Notes: generated from the sequence alone by a model not told the origin. A DNA stretch of 33,964 nt from Pilasporangium apinafurcum (GCA_001600495.1 BCKE01000006.1:466475-500438); one strand, 5' to 3'; positions 20,341-31,009 are shown, numbered from the stretch's first letter. Made by a program: numbers and translations.

Positions 20341-20477
20341 TTTAGAAAATTCATTAGAGAACTAAATAGGACCAAAAACCCATTTTCACATAACTGTAAA
20401 TTTGGACTGTAATTATTTTTTTACCGTGGACAGATACCGTCTGTACCATGTAATAGAGCAATGCCAGATGCCCACTG

Positions 20478-22194
20478 TCATCGTGTAACTTGCGTACCAC
20501 CCTCTTCTCCTTGCATTTTTGTTGCTTCTAGTTTGACATTCCGAAGCACTTCGTCCATTAGATCGTTTTCGATCATTTGGTGGCTTGTGTTGATGGTTCC
20601 GGCGATGGATTTTAGTAGGAACTCGGTTACTGCCGTCAGTTTACGTTCTCGGTCTTGGATTTCGCCATACACCTCTGGTTGGATGATGTAGCAGGTTTGA
20701 ATGAGCGTATGGTCAGGAGTTCGTATGACGACCGAATAATCTCGTTCCCGCAAGATTATGCCATTTGTCGGAACGGCCGATATCTCGACGGCCTCACCAT
20801 GAGCTCGCCACGCGATCACGATGCGGTCGTCTTGCACAAATTTCTTCATAATTTGTTTCACACGGAAATGGCCTTTACTTCGACCTCCATCGATTTGAAG
20901 ACCAAAGCTTTCTGTGATGGTGTCGCCTTTCGTGTCAATTTCCTACATATGGTAACATGGGATACCCAACCAAAATGAAACACAATAATTAGCTGAAACG
21001 TTACACGAGTAGTATAATTCACTAATGGTATACAAGAGACGCTTACCTTCGCCTTTTTTTCATAGTAATATCGTGTGGGTACACGATCCATGGATTGAGC
21101 AAAGTGTCGCCAAACGGCATTTCCAGTTGATTCAAGGTCAAATGGAACGGCTTTATTGGCAACAATGATCATAAACGCCGCACCAGTAACTTTATCTTGA
21201 CGCACGTGCGCATTCCGGTATGATTTATCTAACCCAGCAGCTCCATTCATCCCGAATACTTCATCTACATCAGATAAAGAGTTTTCAAGATCTGCACGCA
21301 GTTCGTTGAAAATCGTTTCATCATCATCGACGGAGTCAATTCGTTGTAGGAATCCGTGAATTTTATGACCCTGAACGGCTTCTAAGTTCTACATACAAAG
21401 ATAAGCAAAATAAATGAGTAAATGTGGCAGAATGAAAAATAATAAGTGTATAAGGTAGAGAAATGCACCTTCAAACTCGTTTGACGATGCAGCAGTCTCT
21501 CGAGACTCTTCGCCATCTTGATCTGTGCGTCCATAACGAGTTTCAACCGAATGTTTTCCAGTTCAGCGCGCTGTCGCTCTCTAAATTGTCGTGCAGCAAT
21601 TTCCTCCCACAAGCAGCTGAAATTCTGCTGATTATGTGCCCACAACTGCAACTTCCGATGCCGAACAGCGGACTCGACTAGTTCACTTCGAGACCGTGGA
21701 GTGATCTCCTCCGCAGCTAGTACTGGTAGTAGTCGTGACGGCGATGACGCGGGCGCATCACGTGACGTACTACTACCATCTTTGAGTTGGTTCAATTGTG
21801 ACTCAAGGCTTTGGACTGTCTTGCGCAGAATAATGAGCTCTTCGCGACGTTCGTTACGCGCCTTGTTAGAGTTGTACCCAACGGGCTTCTTTTTCTTCTT
21901 TTTAATGGCTGAATTGCCATCGGTACTGATCAGCATTCCGGTACCAGCAGCTGCAACTGCTGATGCCATTTGTTCTTGAGTGTTTTGCCCATCGTCGATT
22001 GAGGCAGTTGGCGCGAAGGCGAGGCCGTATTTGATGTCGAGCATCGCTTCGAACGAGTCTTCGCCAACTCCTCCAGTTTCTACATCGCCAAATGCACCGT
22101 CGTCAAAGTTGAATGTGAGCGGCCACTGCGCGACATCTTCGTATTCACTGAGAAGAGCCAATGCTTCTTCCTGGTCTTCTAGCGAGAAGCTCAT
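20478..22194 (-). CDS. bZIP-like/START-like protein, M96-like family, gene 6 (long form)
   Basis: Three exons, 22194-21469, 21388-21047 and 20942-20478, phase 0, with introns of 80 and 104 bp; 510 aa. The start at 22194 was preferred over 22248 by alignment with gene 5. It has an acidic N-terminus (LEDQEEALALLSEYEDVAQW), a poly-Lys stretch and basic/leucine segment at residues about 97-135 (NKARNERREELIILRKTVQ), and a second helix (CLWEEIAARQFRERQRAELE). Exon 2 opens NLEAVQGHKIHGFLQRIDS and has VPFDLESTGNAVWRHFAQSM. Exon 3 has DRIVIAWRAHGEAVEISAVP, RTPDHTLIQTCYII and SHQMIENDLMDEVL. Both upstream regions of genes 5 and 6 contain CCAATCAGTYAC 40-50 bp before the ATG. Genes 5 and 6 are a duplicate pair split by the transposons at 19059-20340. 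Confidence 0.88.
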
Positions 22195-22419
22195 TGCGGT
22201 TCGAGTTGCGATTGGCAACACCAGTAACTGATTGGATTCTGTGCTCAATGTTTTATAGGGCTAGGTATTATGTCACGGTATATCAGAACATACCGCAACT
22301 GCATAAACTGAACAGAATGCAAAAGGGTAATTGTATAATAATTTACCGTTTACAGTAAGAGCGGTATCCACCAAATTTTTTTACAGGGACACCAACTTCT
22401 CCTTCACCTACAGCGCTCA

Positions 22420-24123
22420 TTAACTATTGGGTTGCCCCGCTTTGATCGCATTCTCTCGAAGCAATACGTTTTCAATCTCTTGGTGATCCAGTTCAATAGA
22501 ATTGCTCATAAAATCGATCATGATATCAGTGATCGCGTTTATGGCCTTAGATTTTGTGGCCATCAGTTCAGGTGTGCTTTCCAATGTGATGAGTTTTCGG
22601 TACTGCAATAGTGTTGTCTGAGATGCTGTAGTGGATGAAGGATCTGTGCATTTCTCCGTGCTGGGTCGTCGCATGATGAGCCATGATTTTTCACGGAATT
22701 GTACCCCTTGAAGAGATTGACCTGCCACTTCAACAGGTTCTACAAGTGTAGAAAACACCATCACTACTCGATCATTTTCGTCGTATTTGCGCATTGTGTT
22801 CTTCCCCCGTACGTTCACGGTAATTCCGCGGTCCTGAAACTCCATACCATAGCTTCTTGCAATTGTGCCATTATTAGTTACAAATCTCTACAGATAACGA
22901 ACACACAACTGCATGTTGAAGTATGAAATCGAAAAATACACCAAAGAACCATAGGCAACGCGCCACGTACCTGATGATAGTAGCCTTCATAGCACGTACA
23001 CTCATGTGCGGCATGCCGCCATAGAGCCCTTCCAGCATCGTGTACTTGGAAGGGAGTGTGTTTATTTTCCAGCAGTTCGATAGTCGTCTGTGTAGATGAT
23101 AGCCGAATCACTTGTTTGCTGCAAAAAGGTGATTCTTTTTGTGCTAATCCACTGGAGATTAATGCATCGTCAGCATCGACGTACAATTGACCGAGAGAGT
23201 CGATAAGTTCGTCCATCACTTTGCTCTCTACCGTCGGGTCCACTTCGTACAGTTGTTGAACACGGCTTTCATGCGTTAATCGGCCACCTCTCTACTCAGC
23301 AATCAGGTACCACAAACATTAGAAAGCAAGCAGACAAACAGGGAGCAATATAAAAACCTACATCATGCCGAGATTTGGTGTTCAGGATTTTTTCGAGGCG
23401 ACTAGCGATCCGCAACTGTTCTGCCACCATGTTCTTCAACTTGACATTCTCGACCTCGGCTGCCAGCCTTAATTTCTGTTGACGAGCCGCCGTGTCAGCC
23501 CATAATGATAATGCCCCCGATGTTTCTTGTTTAGATACTTGCTTGTCATCCCTGTCACTTTCGTTAGCTGCTGTATCTGTCAGTAAATGGGGTGGACGAA
23601 AAGGTCCATTCACCGTCAGAGATCCGCTTGCTATATGCTTGGTTCGGTTACGTAGTTCGGTAAGTCTTTGCTCCAATTCAGTGGCTTCAACACGTAAACA
23701 TTCTAACTCATGTTTCTCTCGATCGCGTGTGCCATTCAATCCCGAGGGTGCACCGAAATCGGCACGAGGTCGTCTGCGCACGGGCGGCGAGGAGCCACTG
23801 CGTCGCAGAGCTGTTCGAGGAGTTCTACCAGTCGGTCGAACTGTACGCGCAATCGTGCTCGTAGTTACGGCATTCTTCGTAACGTTGCTATCACTGCTGA
23901 TATTGCTATGTACGGATGTCGTGGGGCTCGGTGCTTCGGTTTTCACAGTGAGGAAATCAAGAACAGGAGATAAAGTAACGCCGCTGTCAAACGAAGGCGA
24001 AAGCATCACCAGCGCGTCCCTCTCTCCGTCTTCTTCGATGGGAGACGGTCCATGTTCGTCTAGCAATGCTAGTACAGCCTCCAGCGTCTCAGTTTCTTCA
24101 TTCTCCAGCAGCGGAAACTCCAT
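22420..24123 (-). CDS. bZIP-like/START-like protein, M96-like family, gene 7
   Basis: Three exons, 24123-23362, 23291-22971 and 22887-22420, phase 0, with introns of 70 and 83 bp; 516 aa. The N-terminus has EETETLEAVLALLDEHG. Residues 93-122 are a Ser/Pro/Arg-rich basic tract. The leucine segment at about 130-160 (RDREKHELECLRVEATELEQ) lacks the NKARNERR form of genes 1, 5 and 6. The second helix is at about 208-254 (LWADTAARQQKLRLAAEVEN). Exon 2 has LGQLYVDADDALISSGLA and GRALWRHAAHECTCYEGYY. Exon 3 has RGKNTMRKYDENDRVVMVFS and SWLIMRRPS. It is the most diverged intact member here and ends the array. Nuclear localisation is plausible from the basic tract but unproven. Confidence 0.86.
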
Positions 24124-24780
24124 TTGCCCTGTCGATTGTTCTCTCGCCGTTCTTCCTTTCCGCTGTTACTGTTGTTGGTTGGCTTTACCGAAATGACATG
24201 CATTCTCGATACGGAGATGTACAGTAGGTAGTTAAATGCTGGCCTCTATTGTGCTAACTGCAACTCGGAGACATTTGGCAAAAGATGGTTCAAAGCCATT
24301 TTTTGGGAAAGCTGATGTCTAACTACAGAAAAAAGACCAATGCCAATTCCATGGGATTTGGGACCACGAACGCTCATTTGCTAGACTTCCTACAATTATC
24401 AAATCCAATAAGCCGAATGTACCGCTAACGGCGGCGCAAGAGTAAGATCAATGCCTTCCCGTAAGGTTGGCTTTGATAGTGACCAGGGGACAGCATCAAT
24501 GTGGATAACTTGGGGCTTATATTATCTCCTTTTGTAGCTGTGCACCGTTTTTTGTAAAAAATTGCAGCCGAGATCTCATCGATCGAATGTGCGTCATCCA
24601 GACAACAGGCCACAATTAAAGAGGATACTTTGTTTGATTAGATACGGTACGGTTGTTTTGAAGCCATCTACGGCAGCCTGGTAAACGCCAATATTTTCGT
24701 TTTGCTTTTGTATAATTTACATTTTTAATGCATGCATTTCTGTAAATCACTGGTGTTTATGGCCATTTCTAAAGTTTGCT
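24124..24780. other. Intergenic between the bZIP/START array and SWEET-4
   Basis: This combines the 5' flank of gene 7 with the 3' flank of SWEET-4. A 62-codon frame at 24425-24613 (-) has no recognisable content. No repeat was seen. Confidence 0.35.
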
Positions 24781-25667
24781 TTATGTTGAATGCAGTGGAG
24801 CAAGTGGTGAGTGCATGGCGCTGAAGCTTGGGCTTTCAATAGCAAACTTGACGCTCGATCGATCATTCGTTGGAGAGAGCACAATGGAGACAGAATTGTG
24901 ATCTTCATTTTTTGGACCATCGTGCAACGCATCACTTGCATCAAATGGGTGCTTCTTGGGGTGATAGATATAGTATACGCAGAGCTGCGCAATACCGAGC
25001 GTTAAGCATACAGCGTTGGTTACAAGCATGAACCAATTACGGTCCATAGGTGTGTAAATCACCCACAGAAAATTGTTGGTGGAGCCAGCGACCACCATTG
25101 TAATAGGGATAAACACGGCGGATTTGTGCTTGAGGACTTGCTTGATTTTCTCAAAAGGAGAGCTGTACAGTACCAGTGTCACACATACGGCGATGTAGCC
25201 GATCGTATCACCTGTTTCGTGTTTTGTTTGACCTGTGACACCAAACCCACCGAGGAATGCGTAGATACTGACAAGTCCCAGGAAACTCACGGTAAATGCA
25301 ATCACTCGGCGACAGTATTGACGCTCTGGGGTCCATTTATAGTAGATTGAAATGTAGATCAGCGCAATGAAGTCCCCCAAACCAAACGTGACAAAGACGG
25401 GAAAGATGTTGTCACTCAAGTAGCCGTACATCATCCTATCATCACCGTAGGTAATTAGGCAACCCGAATGATCAATAAGAGACAACGATACAATTTTGCG
25501 TACCACATGTGACAATTCCCCAACACCGATACAAGCGAGATGATCGATGTATATCCGATCTCGTGGTGCTTGTAAATGCGGTACACCGCCGGAGACGGGC
25601 TCAGGATCATCATCATCGACGAACAAGCCGTCAACACGCGGAATACATCAACAATTTCGAACCCCAT
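24781..25667 (-). CDS. SWEET/MtN3 sugar transporter, SWEET-4
   Basis: Two exons, 25667-25504 (164 nt) and 25435-24781, with a 68-bp phase-2 intron; 272 aa. The junction reads CHMW-MMYGY. Bundle 1 has [19 protein letters not shown] and [20 protein letters not shown]; bundle 2 has [20 protein letters not shown] and [20 protein letters not shown]. In the PN motif of bundle 2 the usual Pro is Thr (VTNAV rather than VPNAV). The tail carries [11 protein letters not shown] and [18 protein letters not shown] at the very end. It belongs with SWEET-3 on shared residues. Function is family-based sugar facilitation; the changed bundle-2 residue may or may not matter. Confidence 0.93.
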
Positions 25668-25922
25668 CTACAAATTATTTGATTATCGACGCTTTGAATT
25701 TGTTGAAAATGCCAGTTAGTGATTCTAGCACATGGAGCAAAAAAGGAAATGAACCAAAAATGCCCACATGAAACACCGTTTCACGTGATGTCTCTTCGAG
25801 CTGTGCATATTGTTTTCTTTCCCATCGTCATTCAAAACCCAAAGCATCCAATCTTTAGGATTGGATGTCGTCACGCAATCTTCCAATAGCATTAACATAA
25901 TCTATTAAATTTAGTATTAACG

Positions 25923-26493
25923 TCACCTCAAGAGATCATATGAAATATCAATCGATCAGTAACTCAGGAAGGAGGACCTTCTCTTTTTCTTTCAGTCCGA
26001 TTTGACTAACAAAAGCTTGCTAAGACTAAACAACCACAGAATAGACATCTACGACACATGAACCCGATGAATATGTGTTCATTCTTGAGAAAGATGTCTC
26101 TACTACCATTGACATCTCTATCAAGGACGAACTTCCAGTGAAGACAATCCAAGACTTTCTGGTGCTTCATCACGTCACGAATTCTCTCACATTTGAGAAC
26201 AAGTCTTTCTTCTATACTCTTCCTCACACTCGTATGTGTGATATTTGCCTTTCTTTCGCACCGACACTACCGCATCACGCTTTCTGGATAATCATTTTGG
26301 CATAGCCATCAGCTGTATCTCTTTGGGTATGCACTGTCATTGCTTCGCGTCTGTTGTTAAAAATAAGGATAGCGGAGAAAAGAGTTTGTTACAGAGAATT
26401 GGAAGCAAGTTTTTATTGATGTGTATTGGTTTGCTTAACAAATCAGATCAAAGTGTATCGTAGAGGTAGAAGAAATGGGGGATAGAGGTTAAG
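25923..26493 (-). mobile_element. Deleted Fanzor/TnpB-type element, copy B
   Basis: 571 bp from the tip TCACCTCAAGAGATCATATG to about GATAGAGGTTAAG. Over most of its length it is almost identical to copy A. The minus strand from 26227 encodes KHQKVLDCLHWKFV followed by LDRDVNGSRDIFLKNEH, with DRDVNGSRDI at 26122-26093. As in copy A, the first zinc-ribbon knuckle (KTCSQ) and the segment DAVVSVRKKG lie upstream in another frame, directly joined through HTYECEEEYRR. In copy D the same HTYE continues into unrelated coding sequence, so A and B look like internal-deletion derivatives. It lies between SWEET-4 and SWEET-5. Confidence 0.72.
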
Positions 26494-26582
26494 ATGGACG
26501 CTAAATATTACAATTGCATATTAAATGGTGGGTGGTCGCTCGTTTTTCATAGTATTCAGATCAACGTGTGTGTTGTTTCTCA

Positions 26583-27475
26583 TTAGCCATTGAGTGGCTC
26601 TAGAGGCGATCGCATATCAGTGAAACTGGGACTTTCTTGATACATATTCTCTTTTGGTGAGAATGGGATTGTGATTGTCACTTGGTCATCTTTTCCGGTA
26701 GCGTCTTCACCGATCGTATTGGTTGGCTTGAGTGGATGTGTTGAGGGGTGGAAGATCCAATACAAGCAGATCTGGGAGATACCAATGGTCAAGAACACGA
26801 TGTTTGGAACAATGATGAACCAGTTTCTCGTCAGCAAACTGTAGGTTAACCACATCGCATTGTTAGTTGATGCTGCAACGACCATCACGATTGGGATGAA
26901 CACGGCCGACCGATGCTTTAAAACATCAAAGACTCGTTCCAGTGGTGAACCGTACAGCATAAACGACACGAAATCAGACATGTAGCCGGTCGTGCTGGCG
27001 ACTTGTGCACGCGTTTGATTGGTATACCCAAGACCAGCGAGAATAGCGTATATGCTGACTATGGTGAGACCAGTGGCAGCAACTGCCAGCACTTTACGCG
27101 CATACGCACGGTCTGGTGTCCAACGGTAGTAGATCGAAATGTATGTCAACGAGATGATATCACCAAACACGAATGTGCTAAACAATGGGAAAAAGATATT
27201 GGCATAGTAACCATAGATCACCCTACATACACAGACGTAGACAATTGTGAGTGAGGCACGCAAGTATCAATTTTCTAGAATAAATCTAACGCATTTATAT
27301 ATGAGACGTACAATACATGCGAGTTGGCCAACATAGAAACTATGGGAATTATGGAAGTATGGCCGATCTCATGGGTCTTGTAAATGCGGTAGATTGCCGG
27401 AGACGGGCTGAGCAACATCATCACTGATGTTGAGCCCGCCAACACCTTGAACACTGTCACGGTCGTTGACGTCAT
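26583..27475 (-). CDS. SWEET/MtN3 sugar transporter, SWEET-5, with Trp-to-Leu change
   Basis: Two exons, 27475-27312 (164 nt) and 27222-26583, with an 89-bp phase-2 intron; 267 aa. Exon 1 ends in TT rather than TG, so the split codon encodes Leu: SHVL-VIYGY where the other SWEETs here have W. Otherwise intact: [78 protein letters not shown]. The tail has [10 protein letters not shown] and ends [17 protein letters not shown]. Like SWEET-6 it starts VTVFKVLAG, so the two are close tandem duplicates. Sugar transport is the family function; whether the Leu affects it is unknown. Confidence 0.91.
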
Positions 27476-28152
27476 TTGGAAATAAGTTAAGGAGACGTGA
27501 ATAAAATAATAATGGCTGGTACGTCGCGCCTGATGAATGGCTTTTGCCTGTTGGAGAGTGCTTTGTCACATTGTGGGATGAGCACGGTCATCATAAGTAA
27601 CTCATCAAAGCTGGAGTACGGATTTGTTGTCGCAATCAGTACACTCAACACTCTTTAAATAGATAGCCCTTCTTGAGAAAAATGAACGACGTACGTTGTC
27701 CATACGATTTTTTTGACATGGTGCCATGTGTCATGCAAAAGTTCTCATGGTGTTATATATTCTACAAGGATGGCTGCAACATGGATAACTGCACTAAGCA
27801 ATCATGCGCAACCATAAACCGATGCCACAGTTATAGAAGCGTCAAATATTGAAATTGAGTTTGGAGTCGTTCCTAAACGTAACTCAATACCACCAGCGGT
27901 CTGTTCAGCTGCCCTCGGATTCGGACGATTGACAACATTTTTGCAATCGGCGCTGCCGTGTATTTTCCGTTTTACAGTAGAAGGGCGCATGCTATATACA
28001 GATCCGCTTGCAATCTCTGAGCTCATGTTGCTTTAGCTTCAGCAACATCACAGAAAGCAAAACGCACACAAAGCAATTGAAAGTATACTATCTTACATTT
28101 TTTTAAAACTACTTTATAGTATTTCTGAACTGTGGTTACCGCGTGCTTGCCT
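27476..28152. other. Intergenic between SWEET-5 and SWEET-6
   Basis: This is the promoter side of SWEET-5, with a candidate initiator at 27568-27583, plus the 3' flank of SWEET-6. A 74-codon frame at 27802-28026 (-) and an 81-codon frame at 28023-28268 (-) that overlaps the SWEET-6 end show no domain. Confidence 0.35.
27568..27583 (-). promoter_or_regulatory. Candidate oomycete initiator of SWEET-5
   Basis: The minus strand reads GCTCATCCCACAATGT, which matches 14 of 16 positions of GCTCATTYBNCAWTTT (recalled consensus). It lies 92 bp upstream of the ATG at 27475, a typical distance for the compact leaders seen in oomycete genes. Confidence 0.45.
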
Positions 28153-29029
28153 TTATGTGTTGATTGGAGCAAGAGGGGATCGAACGAGGGCGAAGTTTGG
28201 GCTTTCCTGAGTCTGATCAGCCTTGGGAGAGACGATGATCGAGATCGTACCGTGATCGCCCTTGTCAACTTGGTTCTCCATTGGTGTCACCAATGGGTGC
28301 GTCTTTGGGTTGTAGATCAAATACAAAATGATCTGCGAGAAACCAATCGTCATAAATACCATGTTGGGGATGATGATGATCCAGTTCGTTAGCAGCATCC
28401 CGTACGTGAACCACATGATATTGTTGGTGACGGCAGCGACAACCATCAAGATTGGGATGAACACAGCGGACTTGTTCTTTAAAACATGAAAGATTTTTTC
28501 CAAAGGAGAGCCGTAAAGCATGAACGCCACGCAGTCAGCAATGTATCCTGACGTTTTGTTGACTTGTTCACGAGTTTGATTTGTGTGGCCTAAGCCACCG
28601 AGAATGGCGTAGATACTGACAATAGCAATCCCAACAGTGACCACAGCGAGCACTTTACGAACGTATGCACGTTCAGTGGTCCAACGGTAGTATACCGCAA
28701 TGTACAGTAGCGCCAGCATATCACCAAACACAAACGTGACAAACACCGGGAAGATGAGGTTGTCGAGGTATCCATAGATGAGCCTGGTAAACACAATGCC
28801 CCAAGCACACCAAGTTTAGCCAAATCATGATTTGTGCATTGTTTTCTTTTTTTTTAATAACATACCATACATGCGAATTAGCTAGCAAGGATGCCAGCGG
28901 GATAATAGAAGTGTGTCCAATCTCATGGGTTTTGTGAATACGATAAATAGCAGGTGATGGACTTAGAAGCATCATGACGGATGTCATCCCTGCCAATACC
29001 TTGAAAACAGTCACGGCCGTCGAGCTCAT
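28153..29029 (-). CDS. SWEET/MtN3 sugar transporter, SWEET-6
   Basis: Two exons, 29029-28866 (164 nt) and 28783-28153, with an 82-bp phase-2 intron; 264 aa. The junction reads SHVW-LIYGY. Bundle 1 has [19 protein letters not shown] and [20 protein letters not shown]; bundle 2 has [19 protein letters not shown] and [20 protein letters not shown]. The tail is [13 protein letters not shown] followed by [17 protein letters not shown] at the end. It is tandem with SWEET-5 and SWEET-4 on the same strand, with no sign of damage. Confidence 0.93.
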
Positions 29030-29431
29030 CTTGAATACAATTTGTAATTTGTCTTGTCTTCGATGGAGCTTGTTCAGAAATGCTGCTTTCTTAGTAAAAG
29101 TCAGAGCTCGTTCTTGTGGACGGTTCGGTGACTTCCTGAAATGTGTTTGTGGTAGTTCAACCAGTCGATGTGGTTACGCAATCTTTGGTGGTGGGTGGGG
29201 CGCGATGAGACAGATCGTGCTGCTTTTCGAATTCTGTTTTACCTGTCGGTCGGTCGAATTCATCTCTTAATTTATCAAAGCTTTTATTTTGCGGTTGGTG
29301 TGAATAGGATTGTCAAAGCGTTTGTTGGTCGGATTTGATCAATATATAAATAAACATTAAGTGAAGTCGGTTGGATGGTAATATTGTAACTTGTCATGAA
29401 TGGAAGCATTTTGATTGTGTACATAAATGAG
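29030..29431. other. 5' flank of SWEET-6
   Basis: This is upstream sequence of SWEET-6 up to the tip of Fanzor-type copy D. No convincing initiator or coding frame was recognised. Confidence 0.35.
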
Positions 29432-30680
29432 TCACATCTCAAGAGATCACGTGAGATATCGAAATAACAGTAACTCGGAGAGGAGGACCTCCTGCTTTTT
29501 TCGGTCCGACTTGACTAACAAAAGCTAGCTGAGATTAGACAGCCATGGAATCGACATCTACAACACATAGACTCGATCAATTCAGACGAGTAGCTGCTCA
29601 TTCTTGAGAAAGATGTTTCTAGTAGCGTTGGCATCTCTATCAAGGACAACCTTATAGTCAACACACTTCAAGACTTTCTGATATCAAACATCTTCTTCAG
29701 AAATTGTTTCTGTTCCTTCATTCGATACAAACTCACTTTCAGAGCACTGTTCGGACTTGCTTTGCCTGTCCTACGTCGTTTTATCCTTTTCAAGTCTCAG
29801 AAATCAAAGTGTTCTGACCATTCATGCCTCTCTTCCATTTTTTTCTGGCAATGATGACGTTAACACAAGATCAGAGATCTTCTTTAACTTTTTGCACCTT
29901 CATGTCTTCATTATTGTCTTGATAGACTTATTGGTCAGTGTGAACCACGCCTTGGATGGTAGCCACGATCGTCGAGATATGTTTTCTATGTGCTGTCGCC
30001 ACCAATCCGGACGGTCTTGTCTTGTTGTACTTGATATCGGAACCAATGTCAGTAATACCTTCACTTTATGGGAAAGCAGTCAATAACAATGCTTTCTGTT
30101 GTACAAGATCGGATACTTGTTTGCATGATGAGATTCGACAAGAATCGATCTTAGCTCTTTATCAATATCGGTGTTGAGATGATGGAATGACATCCATTCC
30201 TTGCTTCAAACGACCAACAATCGATTTAAGAGCATACAGCCATGTTCTTTGCTCACTAGCTCTTGAAATAGCTCTGGCGTTAACCAGTCTTGGAATTCCC
30301 ACCCTCTAATGGTAGTGGCGAACGGTAGTTTATTAAATGCATGTGTACGACACAACGATGCGTCAGTGGTAATACGACAGTCATGGACGCATTCAAGACT
30401 TCCGCTGTCCCACATAACCTCGTATGTGTGATGGTTGCCTTTCTTTCGCACTGATACTACCGCATCACACTTTCTGGGTAAATACTTTGACTTAGTCATC
30501 AGCTGTATCTCCTCGATCATGCACTGTCATCGCTTCCCATTCGTTCTTGAAAAGAAAAATGGCACTGAAAAGAGTTCGTTACGGGTAATTGGAAACAAAA
30601 TTTTATTGATGTAGATCTGTTTACTTCAAAAACCAGGTCAATGCATTCTAGAGGTAGTAGAAATGGGGGATAAAGGTTAA
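29432..30680 (-). mobile_element. Fanzor/TnpB-type element, longest copy (D)
   Basis: 1,249 bp from the tip TCACATCTCAAGAG to TAAAGGTTAA. On the minus strand the element's N-terminal coding segment starts at ATG 30520 and runs open to 30206 (104 aa), with RKCDAVVSVRKKGNHHTYEV, MWDSGSLE and IRGWEFQDWLTPELFQELVS. The C-terminal segment near the tip reads KVLKCVDYKVVLDRDANATR then NIFLKNEQ, with the DRDANATRNI motif at 29641-29612. Between them lies a frame with KTRPSGLVATAHRKHISTI (about 30030-29974). Stops and a deletion of about 56 bp relative to copy C break the frame. Known: TnpB/Fanzor proteins are RNA-guided nucleases whose third RuvC motif is DRDxN. Inferred: this is a defective relative. 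Confidence 0.7.
30206..30520 (-). pseudogene. Open N-terminal segment of the Fanzor-type element protein
   Basis: 104 codons from MIEEIQLMTKSKYLPRKC to a stop at 30206. Copies A and B carry a diverged version of its first 35 residues (EETQLMA..., RKRDAVVSVRKKGKYHTYE) with a stop. The pattern SVRKKGNHHTYEVMWDSG is reminiscent of a Tudor/chromo-like small barrel, followed by an acidic-aromatic stretch (GWEFQDWLTPELF). That reading is my inference and is weak. The frame ends where homology to a longer protein would be expected. Confidence 0.45.
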
Positions 30681-30698
30681 TGCATTGTTCACGACTAC

Positions 30699-31009
30699 GC
30701 AAAATAGACTGTGAGGAAGAGTATAAACAGAGACCTGTTCTCAGTGTGGGAGAATCAACCACGCGATAAAGCACCAGAAAGTCTTTCGGTATCTTCACTG
30801 CAGGCTCATCCTTGATAGATATATCTATGCTGTTAGAAACATACTTCTCAAGAATGAACACTTATTCATCGAGTCTAAGTATCACAGATGGCTATTCCGT
30901 GGTTGTCTAGTCTTATATAATTAGCTTTCGTTAGTCAAGTCAAATCGAAAGAAAAAAGTAGGAGATCCTCCTCCCTGAGTTACTCATGCTTTGATAGCTC
31001 TTGAGGTGA
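30699..31009 (+). mobile_element. Fanzor/TnpB-type element fragment in inverse orientation, copy E
   Basis: This is the C-terminal end of the same element, turned around relative to copy D. The plus strand from 30733 reads TCSQCGRINHAIKHQKVF, then RYLHCRLILDRYIYAVRNI and LLKNEHLFI, without a stop until about 30924. It preserves the complete first knuckle CxxC and the last Cys of the second, but the catalytic motif is DRYIYAVRNI, so the expected DRDxN Asp and Asn are lost. The tip reads out at 31009 (GAGGTGA on plus, TCACCTC on minus). Together with D it forms a head-to-head composite of about 1.58 kb. Confidence 0.7.

Noticed and set aside
19728-20349. Target-site duplication around the MULE-like element
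   Set aside because: The flanks share only GAAAAT-type bases (TGGAAAATG against TTTAGAAAA). Too short and imperfect to call.
23492-24196. 234-codon plus-strand open frame rich in Ser and Val
   Set aside because: It is antisense to exon 1 of bZIP/START gene 7 and reflects that gene's codon pattern.
28023-28268. 81-codon minus-strand frame next to SWEET-6
   Set aside because: It overlaps the 3' end of SWEET-6 in another frame and has no recognisable content.
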